Positions 7,829 through 16,994 of a stretch of DNA of 64,000 bases are shown in pieces. A program made the position numbers and the translations under genes. The stretch's first letter is position 1. Each line of letters starts with the position of its first letter. The stretch covers positions 115,096 to 179,095 of the forward strand of contig NZ_WASO01000008.1 in assembly GCF_009712605.1 (NCBI RefSeq). Reading direction: 5' to 3'. The notes under the pieces are model-generated. The model worked only from the letters and a program-made list of their open reading frames with translations. It searched no databases and was not told the origin of the DNA. The stretch comes from Paludibacter sp. (lineage in GTDB: Bacteria; Bacteroidota; Bacteroidia; Bacteroidales; Paludibacteraceae).

Positions 7829-9460
7829 TTATACTCTGGGACGAATCTGTTTGAAGAAGTCGTTGCCTTTGTCATCCACCAGAATGAAAGCTGGAAAATC
7901 TTCCACTTCGATTTGCCAGATGGCTTCCATACCCAATTCCGGGTATTCCACACATTTGATGCTCTTGATATTGTTCTTCGCAAGAATAGCAGCCGGCCCA
8001 CCGATCGAACCAAGATAGAAACCTCCATGCTTTTGGCAGGCATCTGTCACTTGTTGGCTACGGTTACCTTTAGCGATCATAATCATGCTTCCGCCTTTGC
8101 TCTGGAACAAATCTACGTAAGAGTCCATACGACCAGCAGTAGTGGGGCCCATTGAGCCACAAGCCATTCCTTCCGGAGTTTTTGCCGGACCTGCATAATA
8201 AATCGGGTGTTCTTTCAAATATTGAGGAAGATCTTCACCTCTGTCGAGACGTTCTTTTAGTTTTGCATGAGCAATGTCGCGACCTACGATAATGGTACCG
8301 CTAAGCAGCAAGAAGGTAGAAACCGGATATTGTGAAAGATCGGCCAAAACTTCGTTCATCGGACGGTTCAGGTTGATTTTCACACCGTGGCTGTGGCCTC
8401 CGGCTTGTTTGTATTGAGCAGGAATCAAACGGCCGGGGTTGCTATCCAGTTTTTCGATCCAGATACCGTCTTTGTTGATTTTAGCTTTCACGTTACGGTC
8501 GGCACTACACGAAACACCCATACCCACCGGGCAGGAAGCACCGTGACGAGGCAAACGTACCACGCGAATGTCATGAGCATAATATTTACCGCCGAACTGA
8601 GCGCCAAGACCAATATTTTGTGCAGCTTTCAACAATTTAGCCTCCATTTCAAGGTCGCGGAAAGCTTGACCACCGTCGTTACCTTCAGTAGGCAATTCGT
8701 CGAGATATTTCACTGAAGCAAGTTTCACGGTCTTGAGGTTAGCTTCGGCCGATGTACCACCAATCACAAATGCAATGTGATAAGGAGGACAAGCAGCTGT
8801 ACCCAACGTTTTCATCTTTTCAATCAGGAATTTTTCCAACGTATCAGGATTCAACAACGCCTTTGTTTCCTGGAAAAGATATGTTTTATTAGCAGATCCC
8901 CCACCCTTTGCGATGAAAAGGAATTTGTATTCGTTACCGTTAATAGAGTAAACATCGATTTGCGCCGGAAGATTACAACCAGTGTTCTTTTCGGTGTACA
9001 TATCCAGCGCTACGGTTTGAGAGTAGCGAAGGTTATCTTGTGTGTAAGTGTTGTACACTCCGTGCGAAAGAGCTTCTTCGTCGCCACCACCGGTCCATAC
9101 GTTTTGGCCTTTTTTAGCAACAATAGTAGCGGTACCTGTATCCTGACAGAAAGGCAACTGACCTTCTGCTGCAATTTCAGCGTTAAGCAACATTGTTAGC
9201 GCAACAGCTTTATCGTTCTGACTTGCTTCGGGATCGCTCAGGATAGATGCCACCTGTTCGTTGTGAGCAGGGCGCAACATAAAGGAAAGATCGTGCATGG
9301 CGGCACGAGCCAGCTTGGTCAAACCTTCCGGTTCAACTTTCAAAATTTCATTTCCTTCGAAATTGCTTACCGACACGTGTTCTTTAGTGAGCAGATAGTA
9401 CTCTGTTTTGTCTTTCCCAAGAGGAAACGGCTCCTGGTACTTAAATTCGGGAGTTGCCAT
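7829..9460 (-). CDS. fumA: fumarate hydratase, class I (iron-sulfur)
   Basis: This 543-aa enzyme interconverts fumarate and malate in the TCA cycle or its reductive branch. It is a class I fumarase in the long single-chain form with alpha and beta parts fused. Cluster cysteines are visible in PFCQDTGT (about 105), GTAACPPYH (about 225) and [13 protein letters not shown] (about 315). The C-terminal part holds [29 protein letters not shown] and [15 protein letters not shown] segments typical of the beta domain. The labile 4Fe-4S cluster makes these enzymes oxygen-sensitive, which fits an anaerobe. It is transcribed alone and ends at a terminator. Confidence 0.96.
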   Translation of the reverse strand: MATPEFKYQEPFPLGKDKTEYYLLTKEHVSVSNFEGNEILKVEPEGLTKLARAAMHDLSFMLRPAHNEQVASILSDPEASQNDKAVALTMLLNAEIAAEGQLPFCQDTGTATIVAKKGQNVWTGGGDEEALSHGVYNTYTQDNLRYSQTVALDMYTEKNTGCNLPAQIDVYSINGNEYKFLFIAKGGGSANKTYLFQETKALLNPDTLEKFLIEKMKTLGTAACPPYHIAFVIGGTSAEANLKTVKLASVKYLDELPTEGNDGGQAFRDLEMEAKLLKAAQNIGLGAQFGGKYYAHDIRVVRLPRHGASCPVGMGVSCSADRNVKAKINKDGIWIEKLDSNPGRLIPAQYKQAGGHSHGVKINLNRPMNEVLADLSQYPVSTFLLLSGTIIVGRDIAHAKLKERLDRGEDLPQYLKEHPIYYAGPAKTPEGMACGSMGPTTAGRMDSYVDLFQSKGGSMIMIAKGNRSQQVTDACQKHGGFYLGSIGGPAAILAKNNIKSIKCVEYPELGMEAIWQIEVEDFPAFILVDDKGNDFFKQIRPRV

Positions 9461-9601
9461 AAATTATTGATTTAGTTTTGATTATATTTTGAAGATAAAT
9501 GATAGATTTCCATCACAACACTTTATTATAAAAGTGTTTATGTAGTAGTAAATCAAGTTGATAGACCAAAAAATGACAAGTCATTTTTTCCTGCGGCTTA
9601 T

Positions 9602-9728
9602 TTTCTCTCGCAAAGACGCAGAGACGCAAAGCACTCATAAATGATTGAACTACACATATTATGATTTAAGCCGCTATAAAGAAAAACCGAAAGTTTTTCT
9701 TTGTGACTTTGCGGCTTTGCGTGAGAAA
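9602..9728. repeat. MITE-like element with 30-nt terminal inverted repeats
   Basis: 9602-9631 (TTTCTCTCGCAAAGACGCAG...) is an imperfect inverted repeat of 9699-9728 (...GGCTTTGCGTGAGAAA), about 25 of 30 positions matching. The 67-nt centre is A/T-rich. The motif CGCAAAGACGCAGAGACGCAAAG-type is a common dispersed intergenic repeat. The rest of 9461-9965 shows no gene. Confidence 0.6.
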
Positions 9729-9965
9729 CACATTTTATAGCGAACCATTGCATCAAAAACGAGTTCAAAATTACTAAAACTATTCCATTCGGATGGAATA
9801 TAAGTGGGCAAAATATACTTAAAAAAGACTTCCCTGTAAGTATTTCTGCTCGCTGAAAAAACATACACAATTGAATATCAATGCAAAACAGACAACCCCA
9901 ACTATTAAAACTGTTAAATTACCATAAATACACCCAAACTCAAACATAGATATAAAAACTTGCCG

Positions 9966-10009
9966 TATATTTGCAGTGTATTAATATAGTAATACACTAA
10001 TACGATAAC
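9966..10009 (+). promoter_or_regulatory. promoter and GntR operator of the ABC/GntR operon
   Basis: A -7 element TATATTTG (9966-9973) is followed after 2 nt by a perfect 8-6-8 inverted repeat GTGTATTA/TAATACAC (9976-9997) and an abutting third half-site TAATACGA (9998-10005). The block 9970-10009 matches 35223-35262 at 34 of 40 positions, including the -7 TTTG. Since a GntR/YtrA repressor is encoded in this operon, this is its likely operator. Confidence 0.7.
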
Positions 10010-10012
10010 ATT

Positions 10013-10840
10013 ATGATTGAAATAGAAAACATGTCATTTTGGTACAAAGAAAAATCGAAAGTATTCGATTCTTTGACCATGCAATTGGAACCCGGAAAAA
10101 TTTATGGACTTCTGGGAGAAAATGGCGTTGGTAAAACCACTTTTCTGCGTCTCATTGCCGGCTTGCTTTTTCCCGCAGACGGCAATTGCAAAGTGATGGA
10201 CTACACTCCGGGCAAAAGACAGCCGGGCTTTTTATCTAAGATATTTTACCTGCCGGAAGAATTTATGGTGACACACCAGAAAGCAGATGAATATGCCCGC
10301 AATGTCGGCCCGTTTTATCCCAACTTCGAATACAACCATTATGCGACTCTGATGCAGGAGTTTGGGGTAGATGGCGAAAAGAAACTGCACGAGATGTCAT
10401 TCGGACAAAAAAAGAAAGCGATGATTTCGCTGGCTCTGGCTTGTAACACGGAGCTGTTGCTGCTAGACGAGCCCACCAATGGCCTCGACATCCCATCAAA
10501 ATCAATTTTCCGTCGGGTAGTGGCGCGTGCCGCTGATGACAACAAGTGTATCATCATTTCTACTCACCAGGTGCGTGACCTCGAATTTCTGATTGATCCG
10601 ATTGTAATTCTCGAACGCAACAACGTGTTACTGAATGAATCGGTAGAATCGATTACCCGCAAACTGAAATTTGCAGTATTATCGTACGTTCCTGAAGATG
10701 CACTCTATTCGGAACCGATGATGGGTGGCTACGGAGTTGTAGTACCAAATACGGATGGAGAAGAGAGTAAAGTAAACATAGAATTGTTGTTTAACGCGGC
10801 GATTGCCAATCGTGCACGCTTTGCCGAATGGTTCAATTAA
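10013..10840 (+). CDS. ABC transporter ATP-binding protein (YtrB-like)
   Basis: This 275-aa ATPase shows Walker A GENGVGKTT (about 34-42), signature MSFGQKKK, Walker B LLLLDEPTNGLD and the H-loop STHQ. The signature is degenerate (SFGQ instead of SGGQ), as in the YtrB/YtrE type. It is cytosolic, bound to the permease encoded 19 nt downstream. The downstream neighbour is a YtrA-type GntR regulator, the usual partner of this transporter class, which in Firmicutes responds to cell-wall stress. The substrate is unknown. Confidence 0.9.
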   Translation: MIEIENMSFWYKEKSKVFDSLTMQLEPGKIYGLLGENGVGKTTFLRLIAGLLFPADGNCKVMDYTPGKRQPGFLSKIFYLPEEFMVTHQKADEYARNVGPFYPNFEYNHYATLMQEFGVDGEKKLHEMSFGQKKKAMISLALACNTELLLLDEPTNGLDIPSKSIFRRVVARAADDNKCIIISTHQVRDLEFLIDPIVILERNNVLLNESVESITRKLKFAVLSYVPEDALYSEPMMGGYGVVVPNTDGEESKVNIELLFNAAIANRARFAEWFN

Positions 10841-10859
10841 TTTTCAACACATTACGAAT

Positions 10860-11570
10860 ATGAACGAAACATTTAATATCCAGAGGTTTTTCCGTATTGT
10901 AAAAGCCGAGACGGTGGCATTTCGCCGTCACTATCTGTTTTATTTGATTTTTGCGGCAGCCTATGCTGCTTCGGACATTTTGATTAACCGTAACAGCTTT
11001 CATCCCAACGTTTTTGCCGGGTTAGGACTGTTTCTGATGATCATTTCTCCTTTTATGCTTTACAACGATGTATTCCATAAAATCAAAGGAGTGAATTACT
11101 CCATGCTACCAGCTTCAAATTTTGAAAAATGGCTTGCCTTCTGGTTTCAGAATGTAATTGTAGTTCCTCTCATAATCGGGACTCTCTGGCTCATCTTGTC
11201 GGGTCTTGAATTTGCCCTGTTTGGCAGATCGATTGACTTACACATCGGGACAAACGAATGGCATGCTTATTTTATCGGAGTCTTGGGCGGACAGGCCATT
11301 GCTATGATCGGCACAATGTCGTTTCGCAGGCTGAAATGGCTCAAAACGCTGGGGGCGATTTTTATTTTGCAAGTTACATTCGGGTTGCTTACCAATTTGC
11401 TTGTTTATCAATTCGACCTCAAAAGCTTTATCATGGAAGTACAAATGGCAAATATAGAGCCCTCAACCACTTCATGGCTTATTGACTATATCAAAATTGT
11501 TGCACATATCATCTTCCCATTTGGATTATGGCTGGTATCGTTCTTCAAATTACAGGAACAGGAGTTATAA
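10860..11570 (+). CDS. ABC transporter permease
   Basis: This 236-aa integral membrane protein has about six hydrophobic segments (for example YLFYLIFAAAYAASDILI, VFAGLGLFLMIISPFMLY, VIVVPLIIGTLWLIL and the C-terminal IVAHIIFPFGLWLVSFF). A longer frame begins at 10803 inside the ATPase gene; I chose ATG 10860 because MNETFNIQRFFRIVKAE is a typical cytosolic lead-in. It would form the membrane half of the ABC exporter with the preceding ATPase. No substrate is evident. Confidence 0.82.
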   Translation: MNETFNIQRFFRIVKAETVAFRRHYLFYLIFAAAYAASDILINRNSFHPNVFAGLGLFLMIISPFMLYNDVFHKIKGVNYSMLPASNFEKWLAFWFQNVIVVPLIIGTLWLILSGLEFALFGRSIDLHIGTNEWHAYFIGVLGGQAIAMIGTMSFRRLKWLKTLGAIFILQVTFGLLTNLLVYQFDLKSFIMEVQMANIEPSTTSWLIDYIKIVAHIIFPFGLWLVSFFKLQEQEL

Positions 11571-11604
11571 ATCCGTTCCATATCATTAACTAACCAAAAT
11601 AAAA

Positions 11605-11967
11605 ATGGAATTCGATAACAATAAACCAATATACCTGCAGATTGCTGATTTTGTATGCGAAAAAATTCTTCGCAACGAATGGAGCGCAGGTGGCCGCATC
11701 CCTTCGGTAAGGGAACTAGGAGCCGACTTGCAGGTCAATCCGAATACCGTCATGCGAACTTACGATTATTTGCAGGGAGAAGACATTATCTTCAACAAAC
11801 GGGGTATCGGATATTTTGTAGCAGAAGAAGCTATGCAAAATATTATAAAGCTTAACCGCACAGAATTCTTCAGCCATCAGTTGCCAATGATTTTCAGCAC
11901 AATGAAAGCATTGGGAATTACTTTTGAAGAGATCAAATCTCAATATGAAGCGTTTTTACAAAAATAA
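11605..11967 (+). CDS. GntR-family regulator, YtrA subfamily
   Basis: This 120-aa regulator has an N-terminal winged helix (KPIYLQIADFVCEKILRNEW; SVRELGADLQVNPNTVMRTYDYL) and only a short dimerisation tail of about 50 aa, which defines the YtrA subgroup. The segment RIPSVRELG...NPNTV is the GntR helix-turn-helix. It sits third in the operon it presumably represses, behind the operator at 9976-10005. The near-identical site in front of the MacAB-type operon at 35.2 kb suggests a second target. Confidence 0.92.
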   Translation: MEFDNNKPIYLQIADFVCEKILRNEWSAGGRIPSVRELGADLQVNPNTVMRTYDYLQGEDIIFNKRGIGYFVAEEAMQNIIKLNRTEFFSHQLPMIFSTMKALGITFEEIKSQYEAFLQK

Positions 11968-12002
11968 TCATCGGAGGCGTATCGTACTCCCCGAATAAAT
12001 TT

Positions 12003-12269
12003 ATGAAACTTATGAAACTTACGAAAATCATAAACAAACGCAGCAATATCACATTGATGATCATCCTCCTGCTTTTAATCAGCATTCCGTTTGCCGCATA
12101 CGCTTATTTTCGTCATCTGGTAAACGAAGCTGAAAAGAATCCTTTGAACAAAGGCTTACGGGAGATTCGTTTACAAACCAATGACAAAGACAGCATCAGC
12201 ATCAGTCTGGAAGGCAACGATGTAAAAGGAGTATCTGTCAAGACAAAAGTTGTAAAACACTCGAAATAA
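12003..12269 (+). CDS. small single-pass membrane protein, unknown
   Basis: This encodes 88 aa: a basic N-terminus, one hydrophobic segment (about 16-37, ITLMIILLLLISIPFAAYAYF) and a polar extracytoplasmic tail with beta character. I recognise no family. It lies 35 nt after the GntR gene and 43 nt before the outer-membrane protein gene, so it is probably part of the operon. A start four codons later (MKLTKIIN) is possible. Confidence 0.6.
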   Translation: MKLMKLTKIINKRSNITLMIILLLLISIPFAAYAYFRHLVNEAEKNPLNKGLREIRLQTNDKDSISISLEGNDVKGVSVKTKVVKHSK

Positions 12270-12312
12270 ACGCGATAAATTTATTTACAAACTAATTCAG
12301 GAACACAAAACA

Positions 12313-14829
12313 ATGAAAAAATTCCTCTTTGCAGTTTTATTTTTTATTCCGCTCTTGATGAGCGCTCAAACTGCAGCTACTAGGTATCAGGTAAAAGGAC
12401 AGGCAATTGACTCGGTAACTTCAGAAACAATGCCGTACGTGACATGCTCCGTCGTTTTGGCAAACAAGCCGCAACAGGTCGTTGCCCGTTTTGCCAGCGA
12501 TATTGACGGAAAATTTACCGGAGAATTGAAAAATCCGGGCAAGTATATTGTCATAGTATCTTTTGTAGGAAAACAACCTGCAAAGCGCACCTTTAGCGTT
12601 GGCCCCAATAACCGTATGATCCAACTAGGCAAAATAGGTCTCGCAGATAACCAACAATCACTCAAAGAAGTAAGCATTGTGGCTACACGTCCGTTGATTA
12701 AGGCCGAAGCCGATAAGATTACTTACGACACAGAACAAGATCCCGAAACCAAGACATCAACAGTGCTCGACGTACTGCGCAAAGTGCCTATGGTAACAGT
12801 TGACGGACAGGACAACATTCAGTTGAAAGGAGCTTCCAACTTCAAGTTCTTCCTCAACGGAAAACCTACCAACATGTTCAATAACAATCCGAGCATGATA
12901 TTGAAGAGCATGCCGGCCAATATGGTAAAAAACATTGAGGTAATTACACAACCGGGCGCAAAATACGATGCTGAAGGTGTAGGTGGTATTATCAATATTG
13001 TAACTGTTCAGAAAACCGCCGCCAAAGGATATTCGGCCACCATCAACACGCAGGTTTCATCCCGCGGTTCGTATGGAGGAGGACTGAACCTGATGGTACA
13101 AAGCGGCAAATTCAGTTTCTCTGGAAACTATAACTACAACTATAGCAAACAGTTCCCGCTGACCACCACTTCCGACAGACAGACTTATTTTGCCAATGCC
13201 CCCTACCCTAATGCGGCGCAGGTAGCAACAGTTAAAACGACAGCTCCAATGCAGTTCGGTAGCGGCCAGTTGAGCTTCGAGATGGATACTCTCAACCTGT
13301 TTACATTATCGTACAACCGTCGTTATGGTCTACCAAAGAGCGAAACAACTGCGTTTACCGATAATTATGACAAAAATATGAATCCGTTGTTTTCCTACCA
13401 ACAGGAAAGCACTCAGAAACAGACCTGGGGTTCTACCGACATTGGCCTTGACTACCAACATTCGTTCAAGAGAAAGGGTGAATTGTTTACCTTGTCATAC
13501 AAGTTGAGTAACACTCCGAATAATAGTAATTATGACGCAACAAATGTTATCAACTCCTCATATCATAGTTTGCCTCAACCTGGTTTGTTCCAGTCAAGCA
13601 CCAGCAAAAATGATGCAAAATCGAACGAACACACATTTCAGGCCGATTACACCACACCTCTGGCAAAAGGACACACACTGGAATTGGGAACTAAATATAT
13701 TATTCGTTTGAACGACAGTAAAAGTGATGAGACATATAATTATTTCAATGTTTTACAGCCGTATCCTTACACACCATATATTTCGGCCGACAGTATCACT
13801 AATTTCACAAACAATCAGGACATTCTGGGGGTATATGCAAGCTATGCCGGCAACGTAGGTAAATGGGGATTCAAGAGCGGTGTGCGCTATGAATACACCT
13901 GGCTGAAGGCTGAATTCGATAAAGCTGACAGAAATTTCACAACCGATTACGGAGTGGTAGTTCCTTCAGCTATTGTGACCTACAAATTATCGGATATGCA
14001 AAGCCTTAAATTCGGATATAATATGCGTATTCAACGCCCGAGCATCGGCTACCTGAATCCTTATGTAGACCGTAAAGACCCGAACTACATCAGCTATGGT
14101 AACCCGAACCTCGATCCGGAAAAAAGTCACAATATCACTTTGGGTTATAGCAATTTTGCTCCCAAATACAACCTTAGCGCCGAGCTGACTTATACTTTTG
14201 TGAACAATGCCATCGAGCAATATTCATTCATCCCGCAGGGAAGTTCTGTACAAGAAATGACCTATGCCAACATCGGGCACAACAAACAAGTGAACATGAA
14301 CCTGTTCGGCAACTATCGCGGCATCAAATGGCTCACCTTGTTTATGAACGGAAATGTCAGCTACATTAACATGAAGAGTGGAGCCTTTAACATGGCAAAC
14401 GATGGCTTTACCGGCCGTTTGTACGCAGGCGGAACAGTTATCCTGCCCAAAGATCTACGTATGAGCGTGGGCGGCGGCGGAATGCTTCCACAAATCAACC
14501 TGCAGGGAAGTCAGTCGGCATTCTACTATAGCTTCTTCTCTCTTTCGAAAGACCTGATGCAGAAACGTCTGAATGTTTCGATGAGCACTGTGTGGTTGCC
14601 TAAAACACATATCACAATGGATACTCACGGCACCAACAGTCAGACAGGTACACCGACATTCGATCAGCACACCGATATCCATATCGGACAACCGCTTGAA
14701 TTCCGCTTTAACGTATCATACCGCATCGGTAGCATGAATGCGCAGGTAAAGAAAGCGAAGTCTACGATCTCTAATGATGATCAGAAAGCAAAAGAGAATA
14801 GCAGTGCCGGGCAGAACCCGATGCAATAA
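12313..14829 (+). CDS. outer-membrane beta-barrel protein, TonB-receptor-like
   Basis: This 838-aa protein has a signal peptide (MKKFLFAVLFFIPLLMSAQ), an N-terminal carboxypeptidase-regulatory-like beta-sandwich (about 25-105), a plug domain (about 115-235, with QPGAKYDAEGVGGIINIVT) and a C-terminal barrel of the 'outer membrane beta-barrel family' type. I see no obvious TonB box. Barrel strands are rich in alternating Tyr, Asn and Gly. It is the last gene of the ABC/GntR operon, so it may give the ABC exporter an outer-membrane path, or may be co-induced by the same stress. A weak terminator follows. Confidence 0.85.
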   Translation: MKKFLFAVLFFIPLLMSAQTAATRYQVKGQAIDSVTSETMPYVTCSVVLANKPQQVVARFASDIDGKFTGELKNPGKYIVIVSFVGKQPAKRTFSVGPNNRMIQLGKIGLADNQQSLKEVSIVATRPLIKAEADKITYDTEQDPETKTSTVLDVLRKVPMVTVDGQDNIQLKGASNFKFFLNGKPTNMFNNNPSMILKSMPANMVKNIEVITQPGAKYDAEGVGGIINIVTVQKTAAKGYSATINTQVSSRGSYGGGLNLMVQSGKFSFSGNYNYNYSKQFPLTTTSDRQTYFANAPYPNAAQVATVKTTAPMQFGSGQLSFEMDTLNLFTLSYNRRYGLPKSETTAFTDNYDKNMNPLFSYQQESTQKQTWGSTDIGLDYQHSFKRKGELFTLSYKLSNTPNNSNYDATNVINSSYHSLPQPGLFQSSTSKNDAKSNEHTFQADYTTPLAKGHTLELGTKYIIRLNDSKSDETYNYFNVLQPYPYTPYISADSITNFTNNQDILGVYASYAGNVGKWGFKSGVRYEYTWLKAEFDKADRNFTTDYGVVVPSAIVTYKLSDMQSLKFGYNMRIQRPSIGYLNPYVDRKDPNYISYGNPNLDPEKSHNITLGYSNFAPKYNLSAELTYTFVNNAIEQYSFIPQGSSVQEMTYANIGHNKQVNMNLFGNYRGIKWLTLFMNGNVSYINMKSGAFNMANDGFTGRLYAGGTVILPKDLRMSVGGGGMLPQINLQGSQSAFYYSFFSLSKDLMQKRLNVSMSTVWLPKTHITMDTHGTNSQTGTPTFDQHTDIHIGQPLEFRFNVSYRIGSMNAQVKKAKSTISNDDQKAKENSSAGQNPMQ

Positions 14830-14853
14830 TTCACTTTGTTCTTTTATTTTGAG

Positions 14854-14885
14854 CGCCGGTTCCGTGAGGAGTCGGCGTTTTTTAT
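14854..14885 (+). terminator. probable terminator of the ABC/GntR operon
   Basis: A short CGCCG/CGGCG stem with a 14-nt loop is followed by TTTTTT. Confidence 0.5.
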
Positions 14886-15119
14886 AACTTCTTGCCGTTT
14901 TTAACCAAATAAACATTTTGTGCAAATATATTTTTCTAAATTTGGCGCGTGATAGTTGAATACTGGTTATCAGCCCCAAAGACAACCAGAATAGAGGTTT
15001 AACTCTTAGAAACATGATACTCTTTGATGACATAAGAATGCAGAAATTGCGGATATCGGTTCAAGCTCAACGAAGTGAAGTAAGATTCTACCCCTAATTA
15101 GCTCCGCTGATCTTCGATT

Positions 15120-15260
15120 CCCCTTAAAGGGACTTTGAGGTAGTGCAAACAAAAAAAATTTGCGACCATTTTTCAAAACGATCAAAATGTGTCAAATTGA
15201 TAAAACCAGAATAATTGACAATAGCAGATTAAAGCCCCTTAAGGGGTTTGGGGTAAATAA
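15120..15260. repeat. direct repeat, left copy, flanking DUF559 gene
   Basis: It opens with a CCCTTAAAGGG palindrome, then GTGCAAAC, a 23-nt block (15159-15181, starting TTTGCGACCATTTTTC) identical to 15757-15779, then CCAGAA.AATTGACA and AGATTAAAGCCCCTT. The right copy at 15719-15828 has the same elements in the same order. The gene-free 14886-15119 shows nothing more. Confidence 0.7.
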
Positions 15261-15302
15261 AATAGATCATCTATGCTTAAAAAGGACACTGTTGAACATA
15301 CC

Positions 15303-15662
15303 ATGTATTATAATGCTCAGCCAACTATTTTTGCACGGGCAAAAGAGTTGCGTGAGAACATGACGCCAGCAGAAGCAGTGCTCTGGGAAAGGCTAAAATG
15401 CAATCAACTTGGAGTTCGGTTCAAAGCTCAGCATCCAATCGATATTTTTATCGCTGATTTTTATTGTCATCGAGCAAAGCTCATTGTGGAAGTGGATGGG
15501 AAGATTCATGCAGCACAATTGGATTATGATGACGGACGTACAGCCGAGCTCGAACGCTTAGGTCTGATCGTGATTCGATTTACCAATAAAGAAGTGCTTA
15601 CGGACGTAGGCAGAGTAATACAACAAATTAAAGAGAGATTGAACAACCTAAATATCAAATAA
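15303..15662 (+). CDS. DUF559 protein, Vsr-like endonuclease fold
   Basis: This 119-aa protein is a full-length DUF559 protein. It opens with ARAKELRENMTPAEAVLWERLK, then VRFKAQHPIDIFIADFYCHRAKLIVEVDGKIH. The segment D(F)YC...LIVEVDG supplies the acidic and polar residues of a PD-(D/E)XK-like fold, as in Vsr mismatch nicking enzymes, and VIRFTNKEV closes the core. Activity is unproven in this family. The longer frame from 15273 adds only MLKKDTVEHT, so I chose MYYNAQP. The gene is alone, bracketed by direct repeats, which suggests a small mobile cassette. Confidence 0.85.
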   Translation: MYYNAQPTIFARAKELRENMTPAEAVLWERLKCNQLGVRFKAQHPIDIFIADFYCHRAKLIVEVDGKIHAAQLDYDDGRTAELERLGLIVIRFTNKEVLTDVGRVIQQIKERLNNLNIK

Positions 15663-15718
15663 ATAAGTATAACCCATGATGTAGTAAGCATAGTGACCTC
15701 CCATTTTTACCCCTATAT

Positions 15719-15828
15719 CCCCTAAAGGGGACTTTGGGCCGGTGCAAACGACAAGATTTGCGACCATTTTTCAAAACGAAATAAACCAGAACAATTGACA
15801 GCACTCAGATTAAAGCCCCTTGAGGCAA
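15719..15828. repeat. direct repeat, right copy, flanking DUF559 gene
   Basis: This is the same element as 15120-15260, in the same orientation: CCCCTAAAGGGG, GTGCAAAC, the identical 23-nt block at 15757-15779 and AGATTAAAGCCCCTT, with a short internal deletion relative to the left copy. Confidence 0.7.
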
Positions 15829-15929
15829 AGGAAAGTAAGCTTCCTGATTTATGCCCGAACAAAACTGCCTATTTTGGCATGAAAGTCGTGACAAACTAAG
15901 CAACAAAATTAACACCAATAAAAAGTATC

Positions 15930-16283
15930 ATGACTAAGGATTGTAATATCCCGTTTCAGGTAATCGGTTGGGACGAAGTTCCAAAAACCGAGCATAAAGG
16001 AGAGCATGGAACTGCATTCTGGCAAACCTTGCAGTTTCCGGGATTAAGAATTCGAATTGTGGAATATTCGAAAGGATATTTAGCTGATCATTGGTGCCGG
16101 AAGGGGCACATTGTTCATTGTCTGGAAGGTGAATTTGTAAGCGAGTTGGAAAATGGCGAACGCTTCACCCTGACGCAGGGCATGACTTATGTGGTTTCCG
16201 ACGAATTGAGTTCGCACCGGTCAAGCACAGAGCAGGGCGTGAAACTAATGATCATCGATGGTGATTTTTTGCAGTTGAAGTAA
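15930..16283 (+). CDS. cupin-fold protein, DHCW-motif family
   Basis: This 117-aa single-domain cupin has the motif GYLADHWCRKGHIVHCLEGEF (about 49-69), whose Asp, His, Cys and His are characteristic of the small 'DHCW motif cupin' family. The rest, with IPFQVIGWDEVPKTEHKGEHGTAFW at the start and a closing SSHRSSTEQGVKLMIIDG, also fits. It is cytosolic and probably metal-binding. I know of no reaction for it. It is transcribed alone and convergent with the DUF4395 gene. Confidence 0.85.
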   Translation: MTKDCNIPFQVIGWDEVPKTEHKGEHGTAFWQTLQFPGLRIRIVEYSKGYLADHWCRKGHIVHCLEGEFVSELENGERFTLTQGMTYVVSDELSSHRSSTEQGVKLMIIDGDFLQLK

Positions 16284-16343
16284 GTCGGAGAAAATAAGAA
16301 ACCGTTATTTGGAACAAACTCCTGACAAATTCGAGCAGATATG

Positions 16344-16391
16344 ATTCATCCTGTTTTTGTGTGCCAAATTAGCGTCAAAAACAGGATGAAT
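16344..16391. terminator. long perfect hairpin between convergent genes
   Basis: A 16-bp perfect inverted repeat (16344-16359 with 16376-16391, ATTCATCCTGTTTTTG) has a 16-nt loop. It sits between convergent genes and probably acts as a two-way terminator, though it lacks a long U-tract. Confidence 0.55.
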
Positions 16392-16432
16392 AACAAAAGC
16401 TCCTAATCTTCATTAACAAAACAGTAACCTCT

Positions 16433-16894
16433 TTATTGAATTGCTTTAGATATATTGAAATGAGTCAGTTTATAAGTGTAGGGATATATTTTGCAAGCCA
16501 GACAAAAACCGATTGCCGCCTCTAAAAAGGCACAAACTCCGAACACAGCACTAAACACGAATGCCAGTTGATTAAATCCCAGAAGCGCAGACACAAGGAT
16601 CGACAAGCTGAAGGCGGCTCCTATCTTAGCCGCAAAAAATTTAGGGCCTGCATTGATTACTTTTGGTTTGAGCGACAAAACTGACACTACCTTTTTCGAC
16701 ACGAAAGCCAAAGGACTATAAGCCGCAAGGTCAAACCCACGCAACAAAAAGTCAGCCAGCAGAAAAAGTGCTATCAGAGGATTAATGCTCAGTTGAAACA
16801 CGACTAAGAGTAGTACGGTAAGAGCGGCATTACTGCGAGCTACGTTTTCATCCACTTTTTTATTATTGATGGGGCATATTGCTTTGGTTTGCAT
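16433..16894 (-). CDS. DUF4395 membrane protein
   Basis: This 153-aa integral membrane protein starts with CPINNKKVDENVAR, the conserved entry of DUF4395 (Cys-Pro near the N-terminus). About four hydrophobic helices follow (LTVLLLVVFQLSINPLIALFLLADF; KIGAAFSLSILVSALLGF; LAFVFSAVFGVCAFLEAAIGF). A second Cys pair lies in CLACKIYP near the C-terminus. The paired cysteines could be redox-active or metal-binding, but the family has no known function. The upstream gap to the divergent gene holds a perfect palindrome at 16977-16994. Confidence 0.82.
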   Translation of the reverse strand: MQTKAICPINNKKVDENVARSNAALTVLLLVVFQLSINPLIALFLLADFLLRGFDLAAYSPLAFVSKKVVSVLSLKPKVINAGPKFFAAKIGAAFSLSILVSALLGFNQLAFVFSAVFGVCAFLEAAIGFCLACKIYPYTYKLTHFNISKAIQ

Positions 16895-16976
16895 ATCAGT
16901 TATTTTGTTGAGTTATTACTGACACAAAAATACGACCCTGCACATCCGGTATCAATCCCACACATTGAGTATTTAT

Positions 16977-16994
16977 ATACCACAAACGTGGTAT
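16977..16994. promoter_or_regulatory. perfect palindrome in a divergent intergenic region
   Basis: ATACCAC-AAAC-GTGGTAT is a perfect 7-4-7 inverted repeat between the divergent genes at 16894 (-) and 17065 (+), in the place expected for an operator. No regulator gene adjoins it. Confidence 0.4.

Noticed and set aside
8387..9199. Plus-strand frames of 109 and 140 codons opposite the fumarase gene
   Set aside because: They mirror the strongly conserved fumarase coding strand and resemble no protein.
9598..9870. Minus-strand reading frame of 90 codons upstream of the ABC operon
   Set aside because: It runs through the inverted-repeat element 9602-9728, has no family likeness and is absent of any promoter; an overlapping second frame is equally open.
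15160..15363. 67-codon frame before the DUF559 gene
   Set aside because: It lies in the left direct repeat and overlaps the DUF559 start in another frame.
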